Positions 33,494 to 43,362 are shown, numbered from the stretch's first letter. The stretch is DNA of 50,686 nt from Legionellaceae bacterium UBA6148 (GCA_002423125.1 DIUW01000022.1:1-50686); one strand, 5' to 3'. A program made the numbers and translations. The notes: generated from the sequence alone by a model not told the origin.

Positions 33494-34750
33494 ATGAATG
33501 ACGAAAATTTAAAAAAACGGGCATTGTCCTATCATGAATATCCAATACCTGGAAAACTAGGGGTTTATGTCACTAAACCGACTAATTCTCAAGATGACCT
33601 CTCACTAGCCTATACGCCTGGTGTAGCTGAGCCAGTGCTTGAGATTGCTCGTGATCCTGAAAATGCTTATCGTTACACATCCAAGGGCAATTTAGTTGCT
33701 GTTATGACGGATGGTTCGGCTGTATTGGGTTTAGGAAATGTTGGGGCTTTGGCAAGTAAGCCCGTGATGGAAGGTAAGGCTGTTCTGTTTAAACGGTTTG
33801 CAGACATCGATGTATTTGATATTGAGGTGGATGCGGCTGATTCGCAGCAATTTATTGCAACGGCTAAGAGTATCGCTCCCACTTTTGGCGGTATTAATCT
33901 TGAAGACATAAAGGCTCCAGAGTGTTTTGACATTGAAGCTGCGCTGGTTAATCAGCTGAATATTCCGGTGTTCCATGATGATCAACATGGGACGGCGATC
34001 GTTATTGCGGCAGGTTTACTCAATGCATGCGAAATACAGCAAAAGAAATTATCGGACGTTCGGATCGTCTGTATTGGTGCGGGCGCAGCAGGTATTGCAT
34101 CCATGCGTTTACTTCTTGCGTTGGGTGCTGACCAAGAAAAAATGCTTTTGCTTGATAGTAAAGGCGTTATTCATTCGGGACGGGATGATTTGAATCGCCA
34201 TAAGGCTGCTTTTGCGCGCACAACGGATCGTCGTACATTGGCGGATGCTATGGTTGATGCGGATGTGTTTATTGGTGTCGCCAAATCTGATTTATTAAAT
34301 GAAGAATTGGTTCAACTCATGGCAGATCGACCGATTATTTTTGCATTATCCAATCCAAATCCTGAAATTCGTCCTGAGGTGGCTCTAAGAGCGCGATCCA
34401 ATTTAATTATTGCCACTGGTCGTAGCGACTATCCTAATCAAGTCAATAATGTGTTGTGTTTTCCTTATATATTTCGTGGTGCGCTTGATGTGCGAGCCAC
34501 CTGTATCAATCAAGCCATGCAAATTGCGGCAGTCGAGGCAATTCGCCAGTTGGTTCATGAACCAGTCCCAGATGACGTGAAAATGAATTATCCAGGAATA
34601 ACGGATTGGGATTTTGGTCCTAACTACATCATTCCAAAACCATTTGATTCTCGTTTGCGAGATCGTGTATCGCAGGCTGTCGCGCATGCGGCGGTACTGA
34701 CTGGAGTTGCGACGAAGGAAAACAAACGTAGCACAGTAAGCGAAAAATAA
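33494..34750 (+). CDS. maeB: Malic enzyme (NADP-type, short form)
   Basis: Oxidative decarboxylation of malate to pyruvate and CO2. The 418 residues contain the N-terminal malic domain (EYPIPGKLGVYVTKPT, DLSLAYTPGVAEP, YTSKGNLVAVMTDGSAVLGLGNVGALASKPVMEGKAVLF), metal ligands in INLEDIKAPECFDIE and PVFHDDQHGTAIV, and a Rossmann domain (RIVCIGAGAAGIASMRLLL). The phosphotransacetylase-like C-terminal domain of E. coli MaeB is absent, giving the short form common in many bacteria. Cofactor preference cannot be fixed from sequence. Two MFS genes follow in the same direction after 15 bases. Confidence 0.92.
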   Translation: MNDENLKKRALSYHEYPIPGKLGVYVTKPTNSQDDLSLAYTPGVAEPVLEIARDPENAYRYTSKGNLVAVMTDGSAVLGLGNVGALASKPVMEGKAVLFKRFADIDVFDIEVDAADSQQFIATAKSIAPTFGGINLEDIKAPECFDIEAALVNQLNIPVFHDDQHGTAIVIAAGLLNACEIQQKKLSDVRIVCIGAGAAGIASMRLLLALGADQEKMLLLDSKGVIHSGRDDLNRHKAAFARTTDRRTLADAMVDADVFIGVAKSDLLNEELVQLMADRPIIFALSNPNPEIRPEVALRARSNLIIATGRSDYPNQVNNVLCFPYIFRGALDVRATCINQAMQIAAVEAIRQLVHEPVPDDVKMNYPGITDWDFGPNYIIPKPFDSRLRDRVSQAVAHAAVLTGVATKENKRSTVSEK

Positions 34751-34765
34751 AAATAAGGAGCGATT

Positions 34766-36091
34766 GTGTCTACTACTACCAACTACAATAAAAAATATTT
34801 TTTTATGGCTTGGTTTGTTTGCGGACTTGGTGCATCTTTTTACGCGTATGAGTATTTTTTACGTACTCTGCCCAGCGTAATGGAAGGTCCTCTTCGTGGT
34901 CATTTTGCTTTGTCAGCGACTGGGTTTGGATTTTTGTCCGCGTTTTATTATTATGCCTACGTGCCGATGCAATTGCCTGTTGGGATCCTAATGGATCGTT
35001 TTGGACCAAGACGATTACTGACCATGGCTTGTTTAATTTGTGTATTGGGATCGCTGGTTTTTTCAACCACGCATTTGTTTGAATATGCCGCTACGGGGCG
35101 TTTTCTTGTAGGATTAGGCTCAGCGTTTGGTTTTGTAGGTGTGCTGAAACTAGCGACCATCTGGCTTCCTGAAGATAAAATGGCATTGGCTGCCGGATTA
35201 GCTTCTGCACTGGGGACAATCAGTGCGATGGTGGGTGATAATTTATTGGGAGGAATGGTCGAACATATTGGATGGCAAATGACCATTAATTGGGCCGCTT
35301 ATATCGGTATTGGTCTGGCCGCTGTCTTATGGATTGGTATTCGAGATAAGAAAGATCATAAACCCGTCAGTGAAAAAGTTGAAAGTTTTCGAAAAAACAT
35401 GACCGACCTGTTTGTTATATTACGCAACGGCCAGATATGGGTTAATGGCATGTATGGGTGTTTGGTTTATTTACCCACAACCGTGTTTGCTGAATTGTGG
35501 GGAATCCCTTATTTAACGCATGGCTGCGGTCTTTCACATGCCAATGCAGAATTTTGTAACTCGATGCTTTTTTTAGGATTCACCATTGGCGCACCGTTAA
35601 ATGGTTATATTTCGGATAAAATTAAATTGCGTAGGCTGCCTATGTTTACCGGTGCAATCGGTGCAGCTTTAGTGATGTCAATTATTATTTATGTACCCGG
35701 GCTCCATGTGCTACAACTTAATGTGTTGATGTTTTTGTTAGGTCTTCTATATAGTTCCCAAGCGATTGTTTTTGCTGTAGGTCGTGAATTAAGTCCAGAG
35801 GATGCAGCAGGAACAGCCATTGCCGCGACGAATATGATGGTCATGCTGGGTGCAATGTTTTTACAGCCGCTCGTTGGTAAGTTGCTTGATTTGAGTCAAT
35901 ATTGGCATCTTAAACAATCCACGGCGGTGGTGTTGGAAAAAGTAGGTCCTAATTTACAGGAACTTGTGCATTCTGCAGTGGATTACAAGCTTGCCCTGTC
36001 GGTTGTTCCTGTTGGGATTTTAATCGCGGCTATTTTAACGTTCTTTTTGAGAGAGACTTATGCCAGAGCAGATATCACCCGTCGAAGTTGA
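34766..36091 (+). CDS. MFS transporter, possibly phagosomal-transporter (Pht/Fpt)-like
   Basis: A 441-residue, 12-segment major facilitator. The N-terminal segment FYAYEYFLRTLPSVMEGPL and AFYYYAYVPMQLPVGILMDRFGPRRLLT (loop 2-3 motif DRFGPRR) resemble the Pht/Fpt transporters of Legionella and Francisella that import amino acids or nucleosides in the phagosome. The second half has GAPLNGYISDKIKLRRLP and an AAGTAIAATNMMVMLGAMFLQPLVGKLLD helix. GAP-like spacing and its paralogue directly downstream (overlap 32 bases) suggest a tandem duplication. Substrate unknown. Confidence 0.8.
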   Translation: MSTTTNYNKKYFFMAWFVCGLGASFYAYEYFLRTLPSVMEGPLRGHFALSATGFGFLSAFYYYAYVPMQLPVGILMDRFGPRRLLTMACLICVLGSLVFSTTHLFEYAATGRFLVGLGSAFGFVGVLKLATIWLPEDKMALAAGLASALGTISAMVGDNLLGGMVEHIGWQMTINWAAYIGIGLAAVLWIGIRDKKDHKPVSEKVESFRKNMTDLFVILRNGQIWVNGMYGCLVYLPTTVFAELWGIPYLTHGCGLSHANAEFCNSMLFLGFTIGAPLNGYISDKIKLRRLPMFTGAIGAALVMSIIIYVPGLHVLQLNVLMFLLGLLYSSQAIVFAVGRELSPEDAAGTAIAATNMMVMLGAMFLQPLVGKLLDLSQYWHLKQSTAVVLEKVGPNLQELVHSAVDYKLALSVVPVGILIAAILTFFLRETYARADITRRS

Positions 36092-37349
36092 GTCCAGCAA
36101 ACGAAAACAGGTGTGGATCGGTAGCCTGATCTGTGCGGTCGGCGCGCTTTTTTATTGCTATGAATTTTTTTTAAGAATTATTCCAGGCGCGTTACAAAGT
36201 GAATTGAGTGCCGCGTTTGGACATATTTCTGCCAGCGCATTCGGGCAGTTGTCGGCGGTGTATTATTTTGCTTACTCACCGATGCAGATGCCTGTGGGGA
36301 TGTTAATGGATCGTTTTGGTCCCCGACGTCTTTTAACCCTCGCATGTTTCTTATGCACATTAGGGTCGTTTTTGTTTAGTTATTCATCCTCAATACCGAT
36401 TGCAGGATCAGGGCGGTTTTTGGTTGGGTTTGGTTCGTCGTTTGCTTTTGTTGGTGTGTTGAGCTTGGCTATGAATTGGCTTCCCCGACGTTATTTTTCA
36501 TTAGTTGCTGGGCTAGTAACCACCTTGGGAATGCTCGGCCTTGTATATGGTGAAGTCAAACTGACAGAGATGGTTGTCTCTATGGGTTTGAACTATGTCT
36601 TACTGGCAATGGTCATTTTGGGTTTCATCTTGACGCTTCTTATTTTATTTATCGTACGAGATAGGCCCTCCGTCACAATAGTCCATACGCAATCGTTAAG
36701 CAGTTTTTTTCGTGATGTGTGGAAAGTGTTAGCGGCGCGTGAGGTATGGATTATTGGGTTTGTCGGCGCGTGTTTATATACGTCGCTGTCCGTATTCGGT
36801 GAGTTATGGGGTAAATCTTACTTGGAGCATGCCCATCATCTAACAAAAATTGAAGCGGCCAAGACGATTTCTGCAATGTTTCTGGGTTGGGCTGTTGGTG
36901 CGCCTCTTGCTGGTTATTTATCCGATTGGACTGGGCGACGGGTGTTTCCCTTAGTGATAGGTGCCTTGCTGGCCTTCATTTGTATTTGCGTTGTTTTATA
37001 TTGGCCTGGATTGTCATATGTTTCATTGAATGTTTGGTTATTTCTATATGGTGTGTTCAGTGCTACAGAAATTATTGTTTTTGTACTGGCGAAGGAAATG
37101 AGTGGCGCAAAATTGTCTGGCACCATATTTGCAGCGACTAATATGATTGTCACTTTGGGTGGGGTTATTTTTCAGCCATTAGTGGGCAAGTTATTGGATC
37201 TGTTTGGTGAAAATACATTGGTATCAGGGGAGCATGTTTATCGTGCTGCTGATTATCAATGCGCATTGTCAATTTTACCGATTTCATTGTTATTTGTTTT
37301 GATTTTTGCTTTTTTCTTAAAAGATCGTAAATCATCGAAATACAGCTAG
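36060..37349 (+). CDS. MFS transporter, paralogue of the preceding gene
   Basis: A 429-residue major facilitator whose whole length aligns with its upstream neighbour: FYCYEFFLRIIPGALQSEL, YYFAYSPMQMPVGMLMDRFGPRRLLTLACFLCTLGS, FLVGFGSSFAFVGVL, GAPLAGYLSDWTGRRVFP and the AATNMIVTLGGVIFQPLVGKLLDLFGE helix. The N-terminal tail is acidic and begins within the preceding gene (ATG 36060, GAGAG site). Overlap and similarity suggest a duplicated operon, perhaps with diverged substrate. The stop region overlaps the 3' end of dam by 18 bases. Confidence 0.8.
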   Translation: MPEQISPVEVESSKRKQVWIGSLICAVGALFYCYEFFLRIIPGALQSELSAAFGHISASAFGQLSAVYYFAYSPMQMPVGMLMDRFGPRRLLTLACFLCTLGSFLFSYSSSIPIAGSGRFLVGFGSSFAFVGVLSLAMNWLPRRYFSLVAGLVTTLGMLGLVYGEVKLTEMVVSMGLNYVLLAMVILGFILTLLILFIVRDRPSVTIVHTQSLSSFFRDVWKVLAAREVWIIGFVGACLYTSLSVFGELWGKSYLEHAHHLTKIEAAKTISAMFLGWAVGAPLAGYLSDWTGRRVFPLVIGALLAFICICVVLYWPGLSYVSLNVWLFLYGVFSATEIIVFVLAKEMSGAKLSGTIFAATNMIVTLGGVIFQPLVGKLLDLFGENTLVSGEHVYRAADYQCALSILPISLLFVLIFAFFLKDRKSSKYS

Positions 37350-38165
37350 AAGCTCCTGTGTAGGAACTCGTTTTTCGATGTTACTTGAAACAAATCGTTT
37401 CACAGGAAACGATGTGATTTGACTACCATGATAATGATGTCGAGTAAATGCTGTATCGTGATTGGAGATGACGACGGTTATTCCGCGTTGAGCGGCTTGT
37501 TTGGCCAGTTCGGCGAGAATGATTTGTTCTTGCTCACCAAATCCTTTCGCTGTATAAGAGGAAAAATTGCTGGATTGATTGATCGGGGCATAAGGTGGAT
37601 CACAGTAAATGAGGTCGCCTGGTTCGGCTAACGCGAACGTGTCTTGAAAATCAGACTTTTTAAATACGATCCCCTGGCTTTTTAAATGAAAAAATTCCAT
37701 CCGTTTTCGAGGTAGCGATGGTCGGGTATAACGGCCAAATGGCACATTGAAGACACCTTGCTGGTTGTAACGACAAAGACCGTTGTACCCATGCCGGTTT
37801 AAATAGACAAACAAAGCCGCACGCTGCCGTGCGTCGGTGCAATGATTGAATTCTTCACGTAGACGATAATATTGATCCTCTTTGTTATTGGTCGCACAGA
37901 AGTAAGTCTCACAAAGCGAAATAAACGCCTGCCCCTCACATTGTAGATAGCTAAATAGTGTAATTAAATCATTATTTTCTTCGGCAATAACGTAATGTTC
38001 ATAATGAGTGTTGATGAACACGGCACCACTTCCAGCGAAAGGTTCGATTAATCGGTTCGCTTTGGGTAGCGCGTTTAAAATATGATTGATGCAGTTGTAT
38101 TTGTTACCGAGCCATTTTAAAAAAGGTCTCTGAATACTTGTATTTGAGTTCATTACGGAAGGCAT
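37332..38165 (-). CDS. dam: DNA adenine methylase (Dam, D12 class)
   Basis: Methylates adenine, probably at GATC, for mismatch repair and replication control. The 277 residues show the AdoMet-binding N-terminus PFLKWLGNKY (14-23) and EPFAGSGAVFINT (41-53), a helical target-recognition region with YNGLCRYNQQGVFNVPFG, and the catalytic motif YCDPPYAPI (D189-Y192). In the first motif the usual GGK is GNK. No restriction endonuclease is adjacent, which favours an orphan regulator over a restriction-modification pair. Two close ATGs (38165, 38153) are possible starts. It is divergent from maeA. Confidence 0.9.
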   Translation of the reverse strand: MPSVMNSNTSIQRPFLKWLGNKYNCINHILNALPKANRLIEPFAGSGAVFINTHYEHYVIAEENNDLITLFSYLQCEGQAFISLCETYFCATNNKEDQYYRLREEFNHCTDARQRAALFVYLNRHGYNGLCRYNQQGVFNVPFGRYTRPSLPRKRMEFFHLKSQGIVFKKSDFQDTFALAEPGDLIYCDPPYAPINQSSNFSSYTAKGFGEQEQIILAELAKQAAQRGITVVISNHDTAFTRHHYHGSQITSFPVKRFVSSNIEKRVPTQELLAVFR

Positions 38166-38271
38166 AACTAAATCATACTCAACATTTGCTTGATGGTTTA
38201 TTGATTATTTCGTAAGAGTACCAAATTGTGAGATTTAATGATAGAGCGCTTCAGGTACTTCGCAGGGTATA

Positions 38272-38301
38272 TTGATGAAGACGGCACCACTGCGTTATGC
38301 T
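38272..38301 (+). promoter_or_regulatory. Possible maeA promoter
   Basis: TTGATG (38272-38277) and TATGCT (38296-38301) are 18 bases apart, 35 bases before the maeA ATG. Matches to consensus are moderate. Confidence 0.3.
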
Positions 38302-38335
38302 AATGTTATATGACCAATCAAGGATGAGATAAATT

Positions 38336-40009
38336 ATGAGCACCAACAACACATCACTCAAAGGATTAGAATTACTGCGAGAGCCATTATTGAATAAAGG
38401 AACTGCGTTCAGTGAAGAAGAGCGCGAAACCTTTTGTTTATATGGTTTATTGCCTTGCAATGTTGAACCTATAGAAGAACAACTGTTGCGTTGCAGTGAT
38501 GCATACGCTGCAAAATCGACTCCATTGGAAAAACATATTTATTTACGTGCATTACAAGATCGAAATGAAGTGTTGTTTTATCGCTTTGTTCTTGAAAATC
38601 TAGAAGAAATGTTACCCGTGATTTATACGCCCGTTGTTGGTGAAGCATGTGAACTATTCCATCATATCTATCGACAGCCCCGTGGTCTATTCATTTCTTA
38701 TCCTGAGCGCGATAGAATGGATGCGATTCTTTCCGCAATTGCTAAAGTACGCACTATTCGCGTGATTGTTGTTACCGATGGTGAGCGAATTCTAGGGCTA
38801 GGCGATCAAGGAGCAGGGGGGCTTGGCATACCCATTGGTAAATTATCATTGTATACCGCGTGCGGTGGTATTGATCCCGCACAAACGTTGCCTGTTATTT
38901 TAGATGTTGGAACCAACAATCAAGAAAGACTCGACGATCCCGAATACCTCGGCTGGAGGCACGCGCGTATTTCAGGCCAAGAATACGACGATTTTGTTGA
39001 TGTGTTTGTTCAGGGTGTAAAACGTCATTTTCCCCATGTTTTGCTTCAGTTTGAAGATTTCGCACAACAACATGCTTATCCATTATTAAAACGATATCAA
39101 GATCAACTGTGCACGTTTAATGATGATATTCAAGGAACGGCTGCTGTGGTTGTTTCTGTTATTCTTGCCGCGACTCGAGTGGCAGGTATTCCTTTGAAAG
39201 AACACCGCATTGCTTTACTGGGTGCTGGTTCGGCAGGATGTGGCGTCAGTGAGCAATTGGTTCATGCAATGATGGATCAAGGATTATCAGAGCCGGAGGC
39301 TAGGAAGCGGTTTTATTTAGTTGACCGTGCTGGCTTATTGCAGGATACGATGACTGATTTACCATCATTTCAGCAGCCTTTTGTTCATTCAATGCAGGCA
39401 TTGAAAAATTGGACTTTAGACACTCCTGGAAAGATTACGTTAATGGATGTCATTCGTAATGCAAAACCAACCATATTACTTGGATTTTCAGCCCAACCGA
39501 ATCAATTTACAGAGCCGATGATTCGATTAATGGCGAGCTATTGCCAGCGTCCCATTGTTTTACCCTTATCGAATCCGACCTCTCGAGTCGAAGCAGTGCC
39601 TCAAGATTTACTCAAATGGACCGACGGACAAGCCCTCGTTGCAACAGGAAGCCCGTTTGATCCGGTGACGATGAACGATCAACAAATACCCATTGCACAG
39701 TGCAATAACTCATATATTTTTCCAGGCATGGGGCTAGCTGTTGTGGCAGGACACATTACACGAGTGACGGATGGCATGATGATGGCCGCGGCGGTCGCAT
39801 TGAGTGAGTTAGCTCCAGCCATTCAAATAGGGAAAGGTCGTTTGTTGCCCGATCTACCGATGATTCGTGAGGTGAGTCAGCATATTGCGAAAGCGGTAAT
39901 TGCTCAAGCGATTAAGGAAGGGTATGCCAAGGATGTTTCTGCAGAAGCACTGCAGCAACTTGTCAAGGCTTCCATGTGGAACCCTGTCTATTTAGCGACT
40001 GGAGGTTAA
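38336..40009 (+). CDS. maeA: NAD-dependent malic enzyme (SfcA/MaeA type)
   Basis: A 557-residue long-form malic enzyme converting malate to pyruvate with NAD. It contains LKGLELLREPLLNKGTAFSEEERE, the catalytic-tyrosine segment VIYTPVVGEACELFHHIYRQPRGLFIS, VVTDGERILGLGDQGAGGLGIPIGKLSLYTACGGI, metal-binding QFEDFAQQHAYPLL and FNDDIQGTAAVV, and a Rossmann ALLGAGSAGCGVSEQL. The long form is unrelated in length to the short form at 33494, so the cell has two malic enzymes. ATG 38336 has AAGGATG upstream. The FMN protein follows after 1 base. Confidence 0.93.
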   Translation: MSTNNTSLKGLELLREPLLNKGTAFSEEERETFCLYGLLPCNVEPIEEQLLRCSDAYAAKSTPLEKHIYLRALQDRNEVLFYRFVLENLEEMLPVIYTPVVGEACELFHHIYRQPRGLFISYPERDRMDAILSAIAKVRTIRVIVVTDGERILGLGDQGAGGLGIPIGKLSLYTACGGIDPAQTLPVILDVGTNNQERLDDPEYLGWRHARISGQEYDDFVDVFVQGVKRHFPHVLLQFEDFAQQHAYPLLKRYQDQLCTFNDDIQGTAAVVVSVILAATRVAGIPLKEHRIALLGAGSAGCGVSEQLVHAMMDQGLSEPEARKRFYLVDRAGLLQDTMTDLPSFQQPFVHSMQALKNWTLDTPGKITLMDVIRNAKPTILLGFSAQPNQFTEPMIRLMASYCQRPIVLPLSNPTSRVEAVPQDLLKWTDGQALVATGSPFDPVTMNDQQIPIAQCNNSYIFPGMGLAVVAGHITRVTDGMMMAAAVALSELAPAIQIGKGRLLPDLPMIREVSQHIAKAVIAQAIKEGYAKDVSAEALQQLVKASMWNPVYLATGG

Positions 40010-40010
40010 T

Positions 40011-41582
40011 ATGCGGCGTCAATGGTATTTAGGATTTGGTGTGATTTTACTGGCAATATTACTGTTGTTTGCAATGTTTCATGATATTCGCTGGTTTCTT
40101 GCATTTATGATTCCGTTAGCTCTTGTCGGACTATATGATTTGTTGCAGAAAAAACATTCGATATTGAAAAACTTCCCAATACTCGGGCATATGCGGTATA
40201 TTTTGGAGTTTTTTAGACCAGAAATTCAACAGTATTTTATTGCTGATGATGAAAGTGAGCGTCCGTTTAACCGCGAAACACGCTCACTGGTGTATCAGCG
40301 ATCTAAAAATGCACGTGACACCGTTCCGTTTGGTACGGATCGAGATATTTCTGCGATTGGTTATTCGTGGGTGCTGCATTCATTGTCGCCCAAATCGCAT
40401 GCAGAAGTCGAACCACGAGTGCTTATTGGTGGTCCCGATTGTTTGCAACCATACAGTGCTTCTCGTCTTAATATTTCAGCCATGAGTTTTGGAGCATTGT
40501 CTGCAAATGCGCTAATGGCCCTGAATAAAGGCGCACTATTGGGTGAATTTTCACATAATACGGGTGAGGGTGGGTTAAGTCCTTACCATTTGCAAGGAGG
40601 CGCGCTGGTATTTCAAATTGGCACAGCCTATTTTGGTTGTCGTACCGATGACGGTATGTTCGACGCAGAGCAATTTAAAGTCGAGGCCAACCGACCTGAA
40701 GTGAAAATGGTTGAAATTAAGTTATCTCAAGGTGCAAAACCTGGTCATGGCGGAATTCTACCTGCGAGTAAATTAACAGAGGAAATTGCTCTCGTTCGAA
40801 AAGTTCCTATGGGTCATGCTGTTATATCGCCAATGGCTCATTCAGCGTTTAGTACTCCTCGTGGTTTATTAGAATTCGTTCAACAATTACGAGAATTATC
40901 TGGTGGAAAACCCATTGGATTTAAATTGTGTGTTGGGCGTAAAGAAGAATTTTTAGGGATTTGTAAGGCGATGCTTGCCAGTCATATTTTGCCTGATTTT
41001 ATCACCGTTGATGGTGCTGAAGGGGGAACTGGAGCAGGTCCATTGGAGTTTGTCGATCATGTTGGCGAGCCGTTAGAGGCTGGTCTCGTATTTGTTCATA
41101 ATGCATTGGTTGGCGTGAATCTTCGCGACAAAATTCGAATTATTTGTGGTGGTAAAACGGCCACCGGGTTTGACATGATTGAAAAAATAGCGATGGGAGC
41201 GGATATATGCAATTCTGCACGTGCCATGATGATGGCGATTGGCTGTATTCAATCCAAACAATGTAATGCAAACACTTGTCCAACGGGCGTTGCAACACAA
41301 AGTTGGCGCTTGCAGCAAGGGCTCGTTGTGGATGAGAAGCAACATAGAGTGGCGAATTTTCATCGAAATACAATGAAGTCGTTTGCCGAAATGGTGGGAG
41401 CAATGGGGTTGACTAATCCGAGTGATCTAAGACCTTATCATGTGATGAGACGCGTCAGTGCTGAAAGTGTCAAATCACTCAATGAGATTCACGATTATTT
41501 ACAGCCGGGTGCTTTATTAGGTTCGACTATTCCTGCAGACTATAAAACGTTTTGGGAATTAGCTGATGCGGATTCATTTTGA
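40011..41582 (+). CDS. FMN-binding glutamate synthase-like protein, membrane-anchored
   Basis: A 523-residue protein with two N-terminal membrane helices (YLGFGVILLAILLLFAMFH, WFLAFMIPLALVGLYDLL) followed by a glutamate-synthase (GOGAT) alpha/beta-barrel. Seen are LNISAMSFGALSANALMALNKGA, NTGEGGLSPYHLQGGALVFQIG, KPGHGGILPASKLTEEIA, and the FMN phosphate region TVDGAEGGTGAGPLEF..IRIICGGKTATGFDMIEKIAMGAD. The 3Fe-4S cysteines lie in CIQSKQCNANTCPTGVATQ. It lacks the glutaminase domain of true GltB, so the donor and substrate are unknown. Adjacent to maeA (1-base gap). Confidence 0.88.
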   Translation: MRRQWYLGFGVILLAILLLFAMFHDIRWFLAFMIPLALVGLYDLLQKKHSILKNFPILGHMRYILEFFRPEIQQYFIADDESERPFNRETRSLVYQRSKNARDTVPFGTDRDISAIGYSWVLHSLSPKSHAEVEPRVLIGGPDCLQPYSASRLNISAMSFGALSANALMALNKGALLGEFSHNTGEGGLSPYHLQGGALVFQIGTAYFGCRTDDGMFDAEQFKVEANRPEVKMVEIKLSQGAKPGHGGILPASKLTEEIALVRKVPMGHAVISPMAHSAFSTPRGLLEFVQQLRELSGGKPIGFKLCVGRKEEFLGICKAMLASHILPDFITVDGAEGGTGAGPLEFVDHVGEPLEAGLVFVHNALVGVNLRDKIRIICGGKTATGFDMIEKIAMGADICNSARAMMMAIGCIQSKQCNANTCPTGVATQSWRLQQGLVVDEKQHRVANFHRNTMKSFAEMVGAMGLTNPSDLRPYHVMRRVSAESVKSLNEIHDYLQPGALLGSTIPADYKTFWELADADSF

Positions 41583-41667
41583 GTAAAATATTACCCATCT
41601 TTTTGAAAACAATAGGCAAAAATTCAAATCGCCTAAAAAACCGAAAACTCATTAGCGAGGACTATAA

Positions 41668-43041
41668 ATGACTGATACGGTATTTGTGAATCGTATTTTA
41701 AATATGAGAAAAATAAAATACATTGGGCTGGATATGGATCACACGTTGATCCGGTATAAAACAAAAAACTTCGAGGGTTTAGTTTATCAATTTATGATTG
41801 ATGAATTGATCAATAACAAGAAATACCCTGAGTCGCTCAAAGCATTAAAATTTAATTTTGACGAAGTCATTCGGGGCCTCGTTATCGATAGCAAGAATGG
41901 AAATATTCTGAAAGTCAGTCGGCATGGGGCGATTCGTCAGAGTAGCCATGGCACGCATCAAATTGATTTTAACGATCAGAAAAAGTTCTATCGGAGTACC
42001 TACGTTGATTTAAATGATCCGAATTATATGGTCATTGATACGTCGTTTTCCATTTCTTTATGCCTTTTATATAGCCAGCTCGTTGATTTAAAGGATGAAA
42101 ATCCGGAAGCGTTTCCAACATATGCTGTGCTTGCAAGTGATGTATTATTGGCGGTGGATAAAGTTCATGCCGAAGGAAAATTAAAAAAGCAGGTCAGTGA
42201 CGATCTTGATAATTATGTTATCAAAGATCAATCGGTTGTTGAGGGGCTTAAGCGATACATACAGCATGGCAAGAAAATATTTATTGCTACTAATTCGGAT
42301 TATTATTACACACGTACTCTTTTAGATTTTGCGATTAATCCTTTTTTGAAGGACGGTGAAACTTGGCAAGACTTATTTGAGTACGTTATTACATTAGCGG
42401 ACAAACCGCGGTTTTTTTACGATAAAATACGATTTTTACGCATTGATCCTGCCACAGGATCGATGACCAATCCTGTGGGGGTTATTACTCCAGGAATTTA
42501 TCAGGGGGGGAATGCAACTAAATTTGCTGAAGACTTGAAATTGCGAGGTGATGAAATTTTGTATGTTGGTGATCATATTTATGGTGATATTTTACGCTTG
42601 AAAAAACATTGTAATTGGCGGACTGCGTTGGTTGTTGAAGAGCTTGGAAGCGAAATAGCGGGGCAGAAAAAAATACTTCCTATCGAACAGGAAATTATGA
42701 GTGCAATGTTGATCAAGCAACAACTTGAAGAAGAAAATAACAAGCTACATATGCAAGGCGTCGATGAAAGAACCGATCAATATGATAGGACACTGGATAG
42801 CTTACAAACTAAAATCGTTGATCTTGATCAGAAAATATCATTACTCCTGCAAAAACAGCATGCGTTTTTTAATGATAAATGGGATCGAATTTTTCGAGTT
42901 GGCGCAGAAGAAAGCTATTTCGCCTATCAAGTGGAACGTTATGCGTGTATTTACATGGAAAAATTAGCAAATTTGTTTGAACATTCCCCGGCTACCTATT
43001 TTCGATCAAAGCGAAGATTGCTGCCACATGATGATATTTGA
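41668..43041 (+). CDS. HAD-IG family 5'-nucleotidase (IMP/GMP-type)
   Basis: A 457-residue cytosolic 5'-nucleotidase of the HAD superfamily, predicted to dephosphorylate IMP or GMP, as characterised for the Legionella homologue. Motif I is IGLDMDHTLIRYKT (D22 nucleophile, D24), then FEGLVYQFM, a long cap domain, motif II FIATNSDYYYT, and motif IV YVGDHIYGDILRLKK. A coiled-coil-like stretch (~350-400) precedes the C-terminus. ATG 41668 has GCGAGGA upstream. It is unlike the small UshA-type periplasmic enzymes. A cluster of repeats follows its stop. Confidence 0.9.
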   Translation: MTDTVFVNRILNMRKIKYIGLDMDHTLIRYKTKNFEGLVYQFMIDELINNKKYPESLKALKFNFDEVIRGLVIDSKNGNILKVSRHGAIRQSSHGTHQIDFNDQKKFYRSTYVDLNDPNYMVIDTSFSISLCLLYSQLVDLKDENPEAFPTYAVLASDVLLAVDKVHAEGKLKKQVSDDLDNYVIKDQSVVEGLKRYIQHGKKIFIATNSDYYYTRTLLDFAINPFLKDGETWQDLFEYVITLADKPRFFYDKIRFLRIDPATGSMTNPVGVITPGIYQGGNATKFAEDLKLRGDEILYVGDHIYGDILRLKKHCNWRTALVVEELGSEIAGQKKILPIEQEIMSAMLIKQQLEEENNKLHMQGVDERTDQYDRTLDSLQTKIVDLDQKISLLLQKQHAFFNDKWDRIFRVGAEESYFAYQVERYACIYMEKLANLFEHSPATYFRSKRRLLPHDDI

Positions 43042-43195
43042 GCGACGACAGGCAATGGCAGCCCCGGGGTGTAGAGAAGCAAACCCAGCGGGCTTAAAAA
43101 GATCGACCGGCACTCCCGGAGCATGAACTATTTTTGTCATTTTCCCTTCTCCCCAGACATGGGGAGAAGGTGCCCGTAGGGCGGATGAGGGGATT
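43042..43195. repeat. Repeat cluster behind the nucleotidase gene
   Basis: A degraded palindromic stretch (AAACCCAGCGGGCTT; GACCGGCACTCCCGGAGC) is followed by CCTTCTCCCC-agacat-GGGGAGAAGG and the common repeat continuation TGCCCGTAGGGCGGATGAG. No gene is apparent; the frames crossing it are shadows. Confidence 0.6.
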
Positions 43196-43362
43196 TATAC
43201 TGCGCTCGGCCACAATATGCGATTTTTTGATGACTGCTATTTTTGCTCCAGTTGAGCATTTAAAGCGCATCGCAATGGTTATTCCATTGTCAAGCTTTAA
43301 ACGCTCAATCTGGGACAAAAAGAGCAAGGCAAAAACCGCAAATTGTGGCCGCGCGCAGTATA
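43196..43362. mobile_element. Inverted-repeat element of 167 bp (second MITE-like family)
   Basis: TATACTGCGCTCGGCCACAA..GCGATTTTT at the left pairs with AAAAACCGCAAATTGTGGCC..GCGCAGTATA at the right, about 31 bases with a few mismatches. Inside, GAGCATTTAAAGC pairs with GCTTTAAACGCTC. It has no coding capacity. It ends 20 bases after the stop of the exported protein gene on the reverse strand. Confidence 0.7.

Noticed and set aside
37332..38165. Dam as part of a restriction-modification system
   Set aside because: No endonuclease or specificity gene stands next to it; the neighbours are transporters and malic enzyme.
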